Part shown: positions 18,047-25,657 of the stretch, one piece after another
Position numbering within the stretch: the first letter of the stretch is position 1
Layout: every line of letters starts with the position of its first letter
Source of the DNA: Methanocalculus sp.
Lineage (GTDB): Archaea; Halobacteriota; Methanomicrobia; Methanomicrobiales; Methanocorpusculaceae
NCBI GenBank assembly: GCA_013329165.1
Contig: DUKV01000061.1
Coordinates: 1-64,000 of the forward strand
Direction: 5' to 3'
DNA length: 64,000 nucleotides
The notes under the pieces: model-generated
Seen by the model: only the letters and a program-made list of their open reading frames with translations
What the model was told of the DNA's origin: nothing
Database searches by the model: none
Position numbers and translations under genes: made by a program

Positions 18047-19117
18047 TCACCCCATAATAAGCCCATAGCCAAATCCAGCGAGGGCTGAGAAGATGATCAC
18101 GATAACCGCATAGACGATCGTCTTCTTCATCCCCATGATCCGTGAGATGACAAGAAGCGAAGGCAGGCTCACCGTTGGTCCTGAAAGAAGGAGGGCGAGT
18201 GCCGGGCCCCCTGCCATCACACCTGCTGTGTATCCGAAGGTGGTACCGATCACCGGTACCTCAAGGAGTGTTGGCATATACAGGATGGTGCCGACGAATG
18301 AGGCAAGCAGGTTCGATTGAAGTGTGTTTGTCCCGAAGAATGGCGCGAAGGTCTCCGGTGGGAGGAAGAAGGCGAGCATTCCGAGGGCGAATGTGCCGAT
18401 GAGGAGGATCGGAACGATCTTCTTTGTGAGATCCCAGGTCTCCCATCCCCACTCGGTCACTTCGTCTCTCTGGAAGAAGTATATCAGGAGATATGCCACC
18501 CCGAGGGTGAGGGCATAGAGTACCGGGAACTTGATCATCCAGTCGATCTGTGCTGTGCCTGTGATCAGGATGCCGATTAAGAGGATGAAGAAGAGCGGGA
18601 CGATCCAGCGTGGCCGTTCCTCCTCAGATACGGGTGCCGGTGGCATCGCCGCCATCTTCTTCCTCGTTGCGTCATCATCTGATCGGAAGAGTGCTGCCAT
18701 GATCAGGCCGATTGCAATCGCGAGGATGATCGCAGAGACGGCCCGGGCAAGGCCGAGATCAATCCCGAGCACCTTCGCGGTGTACACAATTGCCAGGATG
18801 TTGATCGCCGGCCCTGCATAGACGAAGGTGATGGCAGGGCCAATCCCACTCCCCCGCTTGAAGAGGCCTGCAAACATCGGGAGGATGGTACAGGAGCAGA
18901 CGGCAAGCACGGTGCCTGAAACGGATGCGATCCCGTATGCGACCGTTTTCGGCGCATCCGGGCTGAAGTACTTCATGATCACATCCTTTCTGATGAAGGC
19001 GGCAATTCCTCCGGCGATGAAGAACGCCGGGATGAGGCAGGTGACGACATGCTCGGCGAGGTATTCTGCGAGTGTCGTCCATCCCATCATGAGGGAGCCG
19101 ATGAGGAGGTCAATCAT
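18047..19117 (-). CDS. Permease, PF03773/ArsP type (copy 2)
   Basis: About 356 residues with eight or more hydrophobic segments in two halves. VLAVCSCTILPMFAGLFKRG carries the CSC motif that typifies this family, repeated in spirit by GGPALALLLSGPTVSLPSLL in the second half. PF03773 includes ArsP, which exports trivalent organoarsenicals in bacteria; other members have unknown substrates. The ATG at 19117 has a GGAG site 6-8 nt upstream; a TTG at 19129 is the only longer start. It follows the first permease by about 40 nt. Confidence 0.88.
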   Translation of the reverse strand: MIDLLIGSLMMGWTTLAEYLAEHVVTCLIPAFFIAGGIAAFIRKDVIMKYFSPDAPKTVAYGIASVSGTVLAVCSCTILPMFAGLFKRGSGIGPAITFVYAGPAINILAIVYTAKVLGIDLGLARAVSAIILAIAIGLIMAALFRSDDDATRKKMAAMPPAPVSEEERPRWIVPLFFILLIGILITGTAQIDWMIKFPVLYALTLGVAYLLIYFFQRDEVTEWGWETWDLTKKIVPILLIGTFALGMLAFFLPPETFAPFFGTNTLQSNLLASFVGTILYMPTLLEVPVIGTTFGYTAGVMAGGPALALLLSGPTVSLPSLLVISRIMGMKKTIVYAVIVIIFSALAGFGYGLIMG

Positions 19118-19157
19118 GGTCTTCTCCAATTATTTTGATCTGTTGTCTTCGTAACTA

Positions 19158-20081
19158 TCATGAAAGTATCACCTGGAATATGACTCCGGCGAGAATGGCG
19201 ATCCCGATCACGGTGGTGACAAAGGCTCCTACCATCCGTTTTTTGAAGATTGCCGAGAGGAGTGCCACCTCAGGTATGCTTGCCCCGGCACCACCGATGA
19301 TCAATGCCATAACTGCTCCAATTCCCATGCCTTTCCCGATAAGAACGGCGCTGATTGGAATGATCGTTTCAGCCCTGATGTACATCGGAATGCCGATCAC
19401 TGCTGCTACAGGTATTGCGAGCGGGTTGTCTGGTCCTGCAAGTCCGACGATGAGATCTTCCGGGATAAACCCATAAATAAATGCTCCTATGGCAGCGCCA
19501 AGGAGAAGGTATGGCATTACCTGTCTGAAGAGCGTTATTGCAAAACCAAATGCAATTTCCAATCGTGGACCATGCCGCTCCCTGAAGGTGCCTTCGGTAA
19601 CCACAGGTATCGTTTCTTCGGGTATTCCTTCAACCATCACCTGCTTGAAGTCAGATGCAAAACCAAGCTTTTCAAGTAAAGTTGCCAGGATAAGTGCTGT
19701 CACAAAAGTGATGACTGCGTATACTGCGGTATATACCGGCCCGATGAGCGCAGCAAGAAGGATAAGAATCACCGGATTGAGCAAAGGAGAGGTGAGGAGA
19801 AACGCCATGCATGCGGCAAAAGGAACCCCGGCATTCAGCAGGCTTACCAGAATTGGGATCGTCGAGCAGGAACAAAACGGTGTCAGGGCGCCAAATACTC
19901 CGCCAAAGAGTGTGGCTGTCCCCTTCCCTTTCCGCATCATTGTCTGTCGGATCCGCTCTCTTGAGATATAGGTCTGAAGAAGGCCTACGAGAAAACTGAT
20001 TCCGATAAAGAGGAGTACCAGCTCTCCAGCGATCACAATGAAGAACCATCCGGCGGAGATCAGTGTGTCGAAGAAGGTCAT
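19158..20081 (-). CDS. Permease, PF03773/ArsP type (copy 1)
   Basis: A 307-residue membrane protein paralogous to the downstream permease but only distantly similar. ALTPFCSCSTIPILVSLLNA holds the CSC motif; LTSPLLNPVILILLAAL and the second-half GGAGASIPEVALLSAIFKKR are typical of the family. Two different members in tandem could form a heterodimer or handle two species of substrate. It overlaps the preceding 62-residue gene in an ATGA. Confidence 0.88.
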   Translation of the reverse strand: MTFFDTLISAGWFFIVIAGELVLLFIGISFLVGLLQTYISRERIRQTMMRKGKGTATLFGGVFGALTPFCSCSTIPILVSLLNAGVPFAACMAFLLTSPLLNPVILILLAALIGPVYTAVYAVITFVTALILATLLEKLGFASDFKQVMVEGIPEETIPVVTEGTFRERHGPRLEIAFGFAITLFRQVMPYLLLGAAIGAFIYGFIPEDLIVGLAGPDNPLAIPVAAVIGIPMYIRAETIIPISAVLIGKGMGIGAVMALIIGGAGASIPEVALLSAIFKKRMVGAFVTTVIGIAILAGVIFQVILS

Positions 20082-20266
20082 GTTCTCCCTTCTTCAGATC
20101 TCTTATAACTGCTTGTTTTATTCCTTCCAGTACAACACGAACAGATCCCTTCGTGCAGGCATCTTCTCATAATGAGGTACATCAGAACAAGGCCGATCAG
20201 GACGATCGGTACAATGATCATGATCATACCCTTGCCTATCGAGAGTGTAATCAAGGTATCTGTCAT
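20078..20266 (-). CDS. Small membrane protein with Cys-rich tail (62 aa)
   Basis: One transmembrane helix (about residues 13-32) is followed by MRRCLHEGICSCCTG, then a charged tail. The four cysteines next to the membrane could hand metal or metalloid to the adjacent permease. A strong ribosome site (AAAGGAGAG) precedes the ATG and the stop overlaps the permease start, which supports real translation. No family recognised. Confidence 0.75.
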   Translation of the reverse strand: MTDTLITLSIGKGMIMIIVPIVLIGLVLMYLIMRRCLHEGICSCCTGRNKTSSYKRSEEGRT

Positions 20267-20325
20267 GTTTCTCTCCTTTTGTTGGCAATCATTTCTGCTC
20301 CCTCGTCAGGATCAGGCAATACGGC

Positions 20326-20346
20326 TTGATAAAATCATTTTATCAA
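20326..20346. repeat. Perfect 10-bp palindrome between small genes of the island
   Basis: TTGATAAAAT, one central C, then ATTTTATCAA. It lies between the 52-residue gene and the 62-residue gene of the minus-strand operon, about 60 nt before the latter's start. It could be a regulator site for an internal promoter or an RNA processing/terminating hairpin. Confidence 0.55.
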
Positions 20347-20351
20347 ACCCA

Positions 20352-20510
20352 TCAGTCTGTTTTTGTGTCGGTGTCTGTTTCGTCTTTCTGCGTATCTTTC
20401 GGGACGATCTTCATACTTCCACAACATCCGCAATCACAGTTTGAATTGCCCATTGCCTTCATACGTGCAAGGAAACCCTGGCTTTTCTTCTTTGGATCAT
20501 TCTCTGTCAT
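20352..20510 (-). CDS. Cysteine-rich 52-residue protein, first gene of metalloid operon
   Basis: Open frame from ATG at 20510 to TGA at 20352. The product starts MTENDPKKKSQGFLARMKAM and has NSNCDCGCCGSMKIVP in the middle, four cysteines in C-x-C-x-CC, ending in a Asp/Thr/Lys-rich tail. It is the gene closest to the divergent arsR promoter, directly behind the TATA box and the TTTCA/TGAAA palindrome. A metal(loid)-binding or delivery function is likely but unproven. No family recognised. Confidence 0.7.
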   Translation of the reverse strand: MTENDPKKKSQGFLARMKAMGNSNCDCGCCGSMKIVPKDTQKDETDTDTKTD

Positions 20511-20527
20511 TTCTATTCGACTCCATG

Positions 20528-20545
20528 TTTCAAATTTGTTTGAAA
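20528..20545. promoter_or_regulatory. Putative ArsR operator 1 (TTTCA-N8-TGAAA)
   Basis: TTTCAAATTTGTTTGAAA is a perfect 7-bp dyad with a 4-nt centre. It lies 18 nt before the start of the 52-residue gene and about where transcription would begin from the TATA box at 20557-20571, so a bound repressor would block initiation. Confidence 0.6.
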
Positions 20546-20556
20546 TTCTATATGCA

Positions 20557-20571
20557 TATATATCGTATAAA
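20557..20571 (-). promoter_or_regulatory. TATA box of metalloid operon
   Basis: On the minus strand the sequence reads TTTATACGATATATA, a good archaeal TATA element, 46 or more nt before the first start codon and flanked on both sides by the palindromes. Confidence 0.55.
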
Positions 20572-20576
20572 GATTG

Positions 20577-20600
20577 TTATTTCAGCAATTTTTGAAATAA
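20577..20600. promoter_or_regulatory. Putative ArsR operator 2 (TTTCA-N8-TGAAA)
   Basis: Eight-base arms TTATTTCA and TGAAATAA with an 8-nt centre. The TTTCA-N8-TGAAA core has the same spacing as operator 1. It sits immediately upstream of the operon's TATA box. A third, closer-spaced relative (TTTCA-N4-TGAAA) is at 20614-20627. Confidence 0.58.
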
Positions 20601-20726
20601 CATATGTTCTCTATTTCAGCAATGAAACAATAGATTTGGGTGAGATATGAGAATTGACGCTTACAGGTACATTCTCCTGTTGAATCTCTCGAAATTATTA
20701 TATGCACGCATTTCTGATATGATTTA

Positions 20727-21104
20727 ATGATACATGAACAGGGTGAAGAATGCTCCCGGATGCTCCTTCCTGAAGAGGTTGAAATCTCTCTTTATGATAC
20801 AGGAGGTCTTGAAGGGCTGATCTCGCATCTACCGGATGACGAGGTATTTGCTTCATCTTATCTCCTCTTCCGTGCCCTGGCTGATCCTTTCAGGCTGAAG
20901 ATTCTCGCCCTGCTCGCGATACAGCCACTCTGTGTCTGTGTGATCCGCTCTGTTCTCGAAATCTCTGACTCCCGCCTCTCGTACCATCTCTCTATCCTGA
21001 AGAAGGCAGGGTTGATCGCGGGGGAGCAGTCCGGTACCTGGATCATCTACCGGCTGACTGAGAAGGGGGAGCAGGTGAGGGGGATGCGAGCGGGGGTTGG
21101 ATGA
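20727..21104 (+). CDS. arsR: ArsR-family metalloid-responsive repressor
   Basis: 125 residues with a winged helix: ALADPFRLKILALLA (about 50-64), then LCVC with Cys69 and Cys71 at the start of the recognition region, and SRLSYHLSILKKAGLI. The ELCVC-like cysteine pair is the As(III) site of classical ArsR. It is divergent from the metalloid operon with the palindromes between, the standard autoregulated layout. The residues before about 35 are unusual for ArsR, and a later ATG at 20760 is possible. Confidence 0.88.
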   Translation: MIHEQGEECSRMLLPEEVEISLYDTGGLEGLISHLPDDEVFASSYLLFRALADPFRLKILALLAIQPLCVCVIRSVLEISDSRLSYHLSILKKAGLIAGEQSGTWIIYRLTEKGEQVRGMRAGVG

Positions 21105-21135
21105 GAGATAGCAGAAATAACTCCTCAAATGATTA

Positions 21136-21186
21136 TGTCACAATTCGCTCACATTTCTCTCCAGAAAATGTGATGTAAATGTGACA
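21136..21186. repeat. Nested symmetric dyad (TGTCACA / TCACATTT)
   Basis: TGTCACA (21136-21142), 6 nt, TCACATTT (21149-21156), 9 nt, AAATGTGA (21166-21173), 6 nt, TGTGACA (21180-21186). Both arms are perfect and the spacing is symmetric. It lies between the convergent ends of arsR and the Fic gene. A further TCACA is at 21200-21204. Terminator or protein site, undecided. Confidence 0.6.
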
Positions 21187-21305
21187 ATTGCATTTCCGAT
21201 CACATATCATTTTTAGATATTCAAAGACCTTCTCTCAGGATTCTGCCTGAAAATGTTCCGATCCGGATTCATATCTACTGGCAGGATATTGCTGCTCAAA
21301 GAGAG

Positions 21306-22463
21306 TTATATGCGTGTTCCCTCCTCGATTATCCTGACATAGTCCACAAACATATACTGCTTATATCGTTCTTTCCCGGTAATCTCTTCCAGTATTCCAA
21401 TATTCTCAAATTTTCCCACGAGATTGGTTGCAGACTGGCGGCTTATTCGTAACTCCTCTGTCACCTGCCCGATCGTGATGATCGGGCGATTAAAGAGTGT
21501 ATCGATCAGCTTTACCGCATGCACACCGCCGATATTGTTCTCCAGCAACCTTTCAATCAGCGTCTCCTTGAGCAGGATAATTTTCTTTGCTGTTTCAATA
21601 GAGTTATTAGATACGTCAATGACTCCCTGAAGGAAGAAAGCCAGCCATGCTTCCCAATTCCCCTGATACCGGATACCATTAAGGAGTGTATAGTACTCCT
21701 CCCGATATCTCTTCAGGTAATAACTAAGATACAATAATGGCCTTGCCAGAACACCTTTTGAGCAGAGGTAAAACGTTATCATCAAACGCCCCATTCTTCC
21801 GTTACCCTCCAGATACGGATGGATTGTTTCCAATTGGGCGTGAATGAGAGCGGCCTTGATCAGCCTCGGCGTTTTATCATCGTTCTGGATAAAACGTTCA
21901 AGATCCTGCATTAATCCCGGGACCTGCTCTGGTGGAGGAGGAACAAATACCGCATCCTGAATCGTCCCTCCCGGCAGACCGATCCAGTTCTGAAGATGCC
22001 GTAGCTGACCCGGAAGTTTATGTGATCCCCGTGTTCCGTGAATTAAAAAGCGATGAATCTCATTGATCAGATCCAGAGTGAGTGGCGAGAACTCCAGTTT
22101 CTCTATACCATGATGAAGTGCTTTTATGTAATTCAATACCTCCTGTATCTCGTTGATGTCGTCTTTTGGCCGTATATGGGCTTCGAATTCAAGAACTCCC
22201 TGAAGTGATGCCTGCGTTCCCTCGATCTGAGAACTTAACAATGCCTCTTTCTTGATGTACATCGCCACGAAGAGATCGGGGTTTGGGAGTACCTGGGTGA
22301 CTCCATCAAGGCGGGCCAGAGCTCCGTCGGCTTTCGATAACAGATAGAGAAGTCCCTCATCGAAAACCAGATTCCCGGGGGGTAAAGGATGTGGGATAAA
22401 GGCTTCATATCCGCCTTTCTGGCGGACGAAAACCCCTGCCCGATTATCGGAATATTTTCCCAT
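21306..22463 (-). CDS. Fic-domain protein with winged-helix C-terminus
   Basis: 385 residues. The catalytic Fic motif HPYLEGNGRMGR lies at 215-226 with the essential His215. An N-terminal SSQIEG (77-82) matches the [S/T]xxxE[G/N] inhibitory motif, so the activity should be self-restrained in cis. The C-terminal ~80 residues (IITIGQVTEELRISRQSATN) form a winged helix, suggesting DNA binding. Fic enzymes transfer AMP to a target hydroxyl; the target here is unknown. An array of TAAGTCA half-sites lies immediately upstream of the start, consistent with autoregulation. Confidence 0.93.
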   Translation of the reverse strand: MGKYSDNRAGVFVRQKGGYEAFIPHPLPPGNLVFDEGLLYLLSKADGALARLDGVTQVLPNPDLFVAMYIKKEALLSSQIEGTQASLQGVLEFEAHIRPKDDINEIQEVLNYIKALHHGIEKLEFSPLTLDLINEIHRFLIHGTRGSHKLPGQLRHLQNWIGLPGGTIQDAVFVPPPPEQVPGLMQDLERFIQNDDKTPRLIKAALIHAQLETIHPYLEGNGRMGRLMITFYLCSKGVLARPLLYLSYYLKRYREEYYTLLNGIRYQGNWEAWLAFFLQGVIDVSNNSIETAKKIILLKETLIERLLENNIGGVHAVKLIDTLFNRPIITIGQVTEELRISRQSATNLVGKFENIGILEEITGKERYKQYMFVDYVRIIEEGTRI

Positions 22464-22501
22464 ATGTGGTATTTCAATGTGTAATACTATAAAGTGTCTT
22501 G

Positions 22502-22602
22502 TAAGTCAATCTATGTTGACTTAGATGACTACTGCTCTCTCTAACGCAACCAGACATGACTTACATGCCACAAAGCCATGTAAGTCAATCTAACCTGACT
22601 TA
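22502..22602. promoter_or_regulatory. TAAGTCA half-site array upstream of Fic gene
   Basis: Two 22-nt palindromes with the form TAAGTCA-N8-TGACTTA lie at 22502-22523 and 22581-22602. Between them TGACTTACATG (22557-22567) and CATGTAAGTCA (22577-22587) form a perfect 11-bp inverted repeat sharing the second palindrome's left half. Five half-sites in about 100 nt, starting 39 nt before the Fic start codon. Confidence 0.7.
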
Positions 22603-22661
22603 GCAGACACTCTCCTCTCCTAAGGTATCATACATTGAGTTAGACAAAAGTGCTTTCAAAA

Positions 22662-22745
22662 CGCTGAGGGGGAGATTTGAACTCCCGAGAGACAAACGCC
22701 TCACGAGGTTTCCAGCCTCGCGCCTTACCGCTAGACTACCTCAGC
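22662..22745 (-). tRNA. tRNA-Ser (anticodon GGA)
   Basis: Minus-strand cloverleaf with acceptor GCTGAGG pairing with CCTCAGC, anticodon loop CTGGAAA (GGA), a long variable arm (GAGGCGTTTGTCTC) as in class II tRNAs, and T arm GTTCAAATC. Discriminator G, CCA not encoded. Confidence 0.96.
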
Positions 22746-22776
22746 AAAAGATGCAGTAAATTAATTGTTCCGGGTA

Positions 22777-23685
22777 TTACTTAATCCTGCTCTTCTTCTT
22801 CCAGCCACGGGGGTACCTGCCGGGCTCCATCAGGATCGATTGTGGGCGTGCAACAAAGCCGTGTTTCCCAGGCACACACTTTTCTGATGGGATACGGGCG
22901 GTTCCAAGGCCGATGCATTCGCCTGCCCCGGTCATCAGCGCAACCGTATCGCCTTTTGCAAATGTGGTGCAGGAGAGAACCCCGGCGCCTGCAAGCTGTG
23001 CGCCCCGGCATATCGCATCGACGGCAGAACTCCTGACGGTAATTGACGGAAGATCAGCAACTGCCCGCTCCACCGGGAGGATCATCTGTTTGAGCGGTTC
23101 CGGATCCCCATCATCTGCTGCGGCTTTTGCGTCCGCAAGTTCATGGAGGGTATGTGCATCTGCCTCACCGAAACCTCCGGAGAGGGTGCGCCGGAGCTCG
23201 ACCATCTGCCCCCGCACTCCGAGTGCGAGACCGATATGGACGCAGAGTGTCCTGATGTAGGTGCCTGCCTCACACCTCACCCGGAAGAGGACAAGCCGAC
23301 CTTCGATATCCAGCACCTCGATCGCATAGATCGTCCTGATACGGAGCGCCCGCTTCACTGCACTCCGGCGTGGGGGGCGCTGGTAGATCCTGCCGCAGAA
23401 GCTGCTGATCACCTCCCGGATCTCGTCTTCGGCTACATCGCCATGCAGTTTGAGGAGGCAGATATACTCCTTGTCATGGGCGAGGAGATGCTCTGCAATC
23501 TTGGCAGCCTTTCCAAGCATCACGATCAGGATGCCGGAGACCATCGGGTCAAGGGTGCCCCCCTGCCCGGTCCTGACACCGAGGATATCCCGCACCCAGG
23601 CGGCAACCTCGTGGCTGGTGGGGCCCGGCGGCTTATCGATGATGATGATTCCTGACTGGATGCTGGCCTCTCGATCTTCGGTCAT
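22777..23685 (-). CDS. cbf5: Cbf5/TruB-family pseudouridine synthase
   Basis: Catalytic subunit of archaeal H/ACA RNPs, guiding pseudouridylation of rRNA, and able to make tRNA position-55 pseudouridine. IIIIDKPPGPTSHEVAAWVR opens the domain and GQGGTLDPMVSGIL contains the catalytic Asp46. The C-terminal part after about 230 (SAVDAICRGAQLAGAGVL) is a PUA domain. 302 residues, slightly shorter than typical Cbf5. The start overlaps the hemD stop (ATGA). Confidence 0.95.
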   Translation of the reverse strand: MTEDREASIQSGIIIIDKPPGPTSHEVAAWVRDILGVRTGQGGTLDPMVSGILIVMLGKAAKIAEHLLAHDKEYICLLKLHGDVAEDEIREVISSFCGRIYQRPPRRSAVKRALRIRTIYAIEVLDIEGRLVLFRVRCEAGTYIRTLCVHIGLALGVRGQMVELRRTLSGGFGEADAHTLHELADAKAAADDGDPEPLKQMILPVERAVADLPSITVRSSAVDAICRGAQLAGAGVLSCTTFAKGDTVALMTGAGECIGLGTARIPSEKCVPGKHGFVARPQSILMEPGRYPRGWKKKSRIK

Positions 23686-24368
23686 GTTCTCTTCCTGCTG
23701 AGATACTCATTCAGCGCTTCAAGGGTTCCGGTAAGGGATCCATCGCCGATAACTGCCGGCTCCACTCCCCCTCTCCGCATCGCGTCTGCGGTGATATCTC
23801 CGATTGCAATCGGGATGATACCGGTATCCTTCTCCCAGATTGCCATTAAAAACGAGTTTGCGCTTGTGAAGAGGATCGCGTCTGCGCCTTCCGTGTCAAG
23901 TGGTCTCTGCGTCGGAACAAGCCCGTAGCACCGGTACTCATATGCCAGACCCCCGGCATCCTCAATTGCCTGGATGAGGGCGGGGTTTGGGACATCGGCA
24001 CGGGGAATACCGATCGCCTTCCCCCCAATCCAGTCGCCGAGGTAGGGCACAAAATCCCGGGAATAGTATGTGGGGAGCGTTTCGACCTTCAGCCCTTCCT
24101 TCTCCAGCATCCGGGCTGTCTGGGGTCCGATTGCGATGATCCGGGCATCTGTTGCGAGCAGCGGGGCTATATGCCCGGCAGGCAGCGCGCTTGTGAAGAA
24201 GATGCAGTCGAAGGCGCCGCGGTTTGCTTCAAGCACAAAGGCCTGGATCTGGTTATCATAGATATCTGCTGCCAGAGGCGAGACAATCCGGCAGGAATGG
24301 CCGTATTGCTCACAGGTAGCCTGATCCCTGCCTGCCTTCTCCGGAAGCCTGGTTACCGCGATGATCAT
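23682..24368 (-). CDS. hemD: Uroporphyrinogen-III synthase
   Basis: Closes and inverts ring D of hydroxymethylbilane, a step toward the corrinoid and F430 cofactors that methanogens need. The family is poorly conserved; support comes from the two-domain alternating pattern, the segment CIFFTSALPAGHIAPLL and ILFTSANSFLMAIWEK with the serine and asparagine typical of HemD, and the length of 228 residues. Overlaps cbf5. Other tetrapyrrole genes are not in the window. Confidence 0.88.
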   Translation of the reverse strand: MIIAVTRLPEKAGRDQATCEQYGHSCRIVSPLAADIYDNQIQAFVLEANRGAFDCIFFTSALPAGHIAPLLATDARIIAIGPQTARMLEKEGLKVETLPTYYSRDFVPYLGDWIGGKAIGIPRADVPNPALIQAIEDAGGLAYEYRCYGLVPTQRPLDTEGADAILFTSANSFLMAIWEKDTGIIPIAIGDITADAMRRGGVEPAVIGDGSLTGTLEALNEYLSRKRT

Positions 24369-24429
24369 TGATCTCTATAGGGACGGATGCATGATATTCT
24401 TGTCTTCTCATGCCGATGTCTGTTATCGC

Positions 24430-25650
24430 ATGATGGATGGGATCCTGATCGGAGCGGCAATCGGGGTGGTACTCGGCACCATCAGCGGGTGTACGCCGGG
24501 GATCCATTCAAACACGATGGCAGGTATCCTGCTCGGGATCCATCCGGCGCTCCTCGTCCTATTTGGCCCTGCTGTCTTTGCTGCATCGGTAACGGCAACC
24601 CTGATCACGCATACCTTCCTGGATGCCGTACCTTCCACCTTCCTCGGTGTGCCTGATCCCGATACTGCGATTGCGGTTCTGCCTGCCCATGATCTCTGCA
24701 TGAAAGGGCTTGGAGAGGAGGCGGTTCGGATCTCGGCACTGGGATCTGCTGCGGGTGCTGCATTCGGGCTGGTGCTCTTCCCGCTCTTCTTCTCTCTCCT
24801 GCCCCCCCTCCAGCCGTACCTCGACTGGTGGATCGGCCTGCTCCTGCTGACGGTTGCCGGGGTGCTTGTGGTCAGGTCCGAGGCGCCGGAATGGGCGGCT
24901 CTTGTCTTCATCGCATCGGGGATCCTCGGTTCATTCACACTTGCCTATTCATACCTCTCCTGGCAGGTGCTCCCCGGTGGGAGCCCGCTCCTCCTTCCGC
25001 TTCTGACCGGACTCTTTGGACTGCCGATCCTCCTGAAAGGAGCGACTGGCACAATCCCTGAGCAGACATACCGGGGAATCCGGATGGAGCGGCGGGAGAT
25101 CGCAGGGGCTGCTGCTACCGGGACGCTTGCCGGTGCAGTCGTCGGGTGGATGCCGGGTTTCTCAAATGCAACCGCAAATGCGGTACTTGCCTCATTCATC
25201 TCGTATACGCGGAATGGGAGGGGGTATATCCTTGCAACAGGTGCGGCGAATACGGCGAATGCGTTCCTTGGGATAGCTGCCCTCTATGCACTTTCACGGG
25301 CACGGAACGGGGCAAGGGGGGCAATCGCAACAGAAGAACTGCCGCCGCTTGCCGGGATCATGCTTGCGGCCTGTATTGCAGCGGTGGCGGCGTATCCTCT
25401 CACGATTCTTTTATCGAAGGGTTCCCGGTACCTGGCGGCCCTGAATGTCAGGCGGCTGAATCTTCTGGTCATCATCTTCCTTGTGGCGCTGACCGGTCTT
25501 GTGACGGGACCTTTCGGACTCCTGATCCTCGCGCTTGCAACTGCTATCGGGGCGGTGCCCCCGATGGTCTCGGTGCAGCGGGTCTTCTGCATGGGGGCGA
25601 TCATGGTCCCGATCATCTGCTGGTCGGTTCTTGGGATTCCGCTCTTTTAG
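24430..25650 (+). CDS. TctA-like integral membrane permease (archaeal DUF112 type)
   Basis: About 406 residues with ten or more hydrophobic segments. GTISGCTPGIHSNTMAGILL near the N-terminus and AGAVVGWMPGFSNATANAVL in the middle are the paired G-x3-G-x-PG motifs of TctA-type proteins (PF01970). TctA works with TctB and a binding protein; neither is present here, as in most archaea, so the substrate is unknown. I prefer the ATG at 24430; the longer frame from 24361 overlaps the divergent hemD start. Confidence 0.85.
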   Translation: MMDGILIGAAIGVVLGTISGCTPGIHSNTMAGILLGIHPALLVLFGPAVFAASVTATLITHTFLDAVPSTFLGVPDPDTAIAVLPAHDLCMKGLGEEAVRISALGSAAGAAFGLVLFPLFFSLLPPLQPYLDWWIGLLLLTVAGVLVVRSEAPEWAALVFIASGILGSFTLAYSYLSWQVLPGGSPLLLPLLTGLFGLPILLKGATGTIPEQTYRGIRMERREIAGAAATGTLAGAVVGWMPGFSNATANAVLASFISYTRNGRGYILATGAANTANAFLGIAALYALSRARNGARGAIATEELPPLAGIMLAACIAAVAAYPLTILLSKGSRYLAALNVRRLNLLVIIFLVALTGLVTGPFGLLILALATAIGAVPPMVSVQRVFCMGAIMVPIICWSVLGIPLF

Positions 25651-25657
25651 AGCCTGC

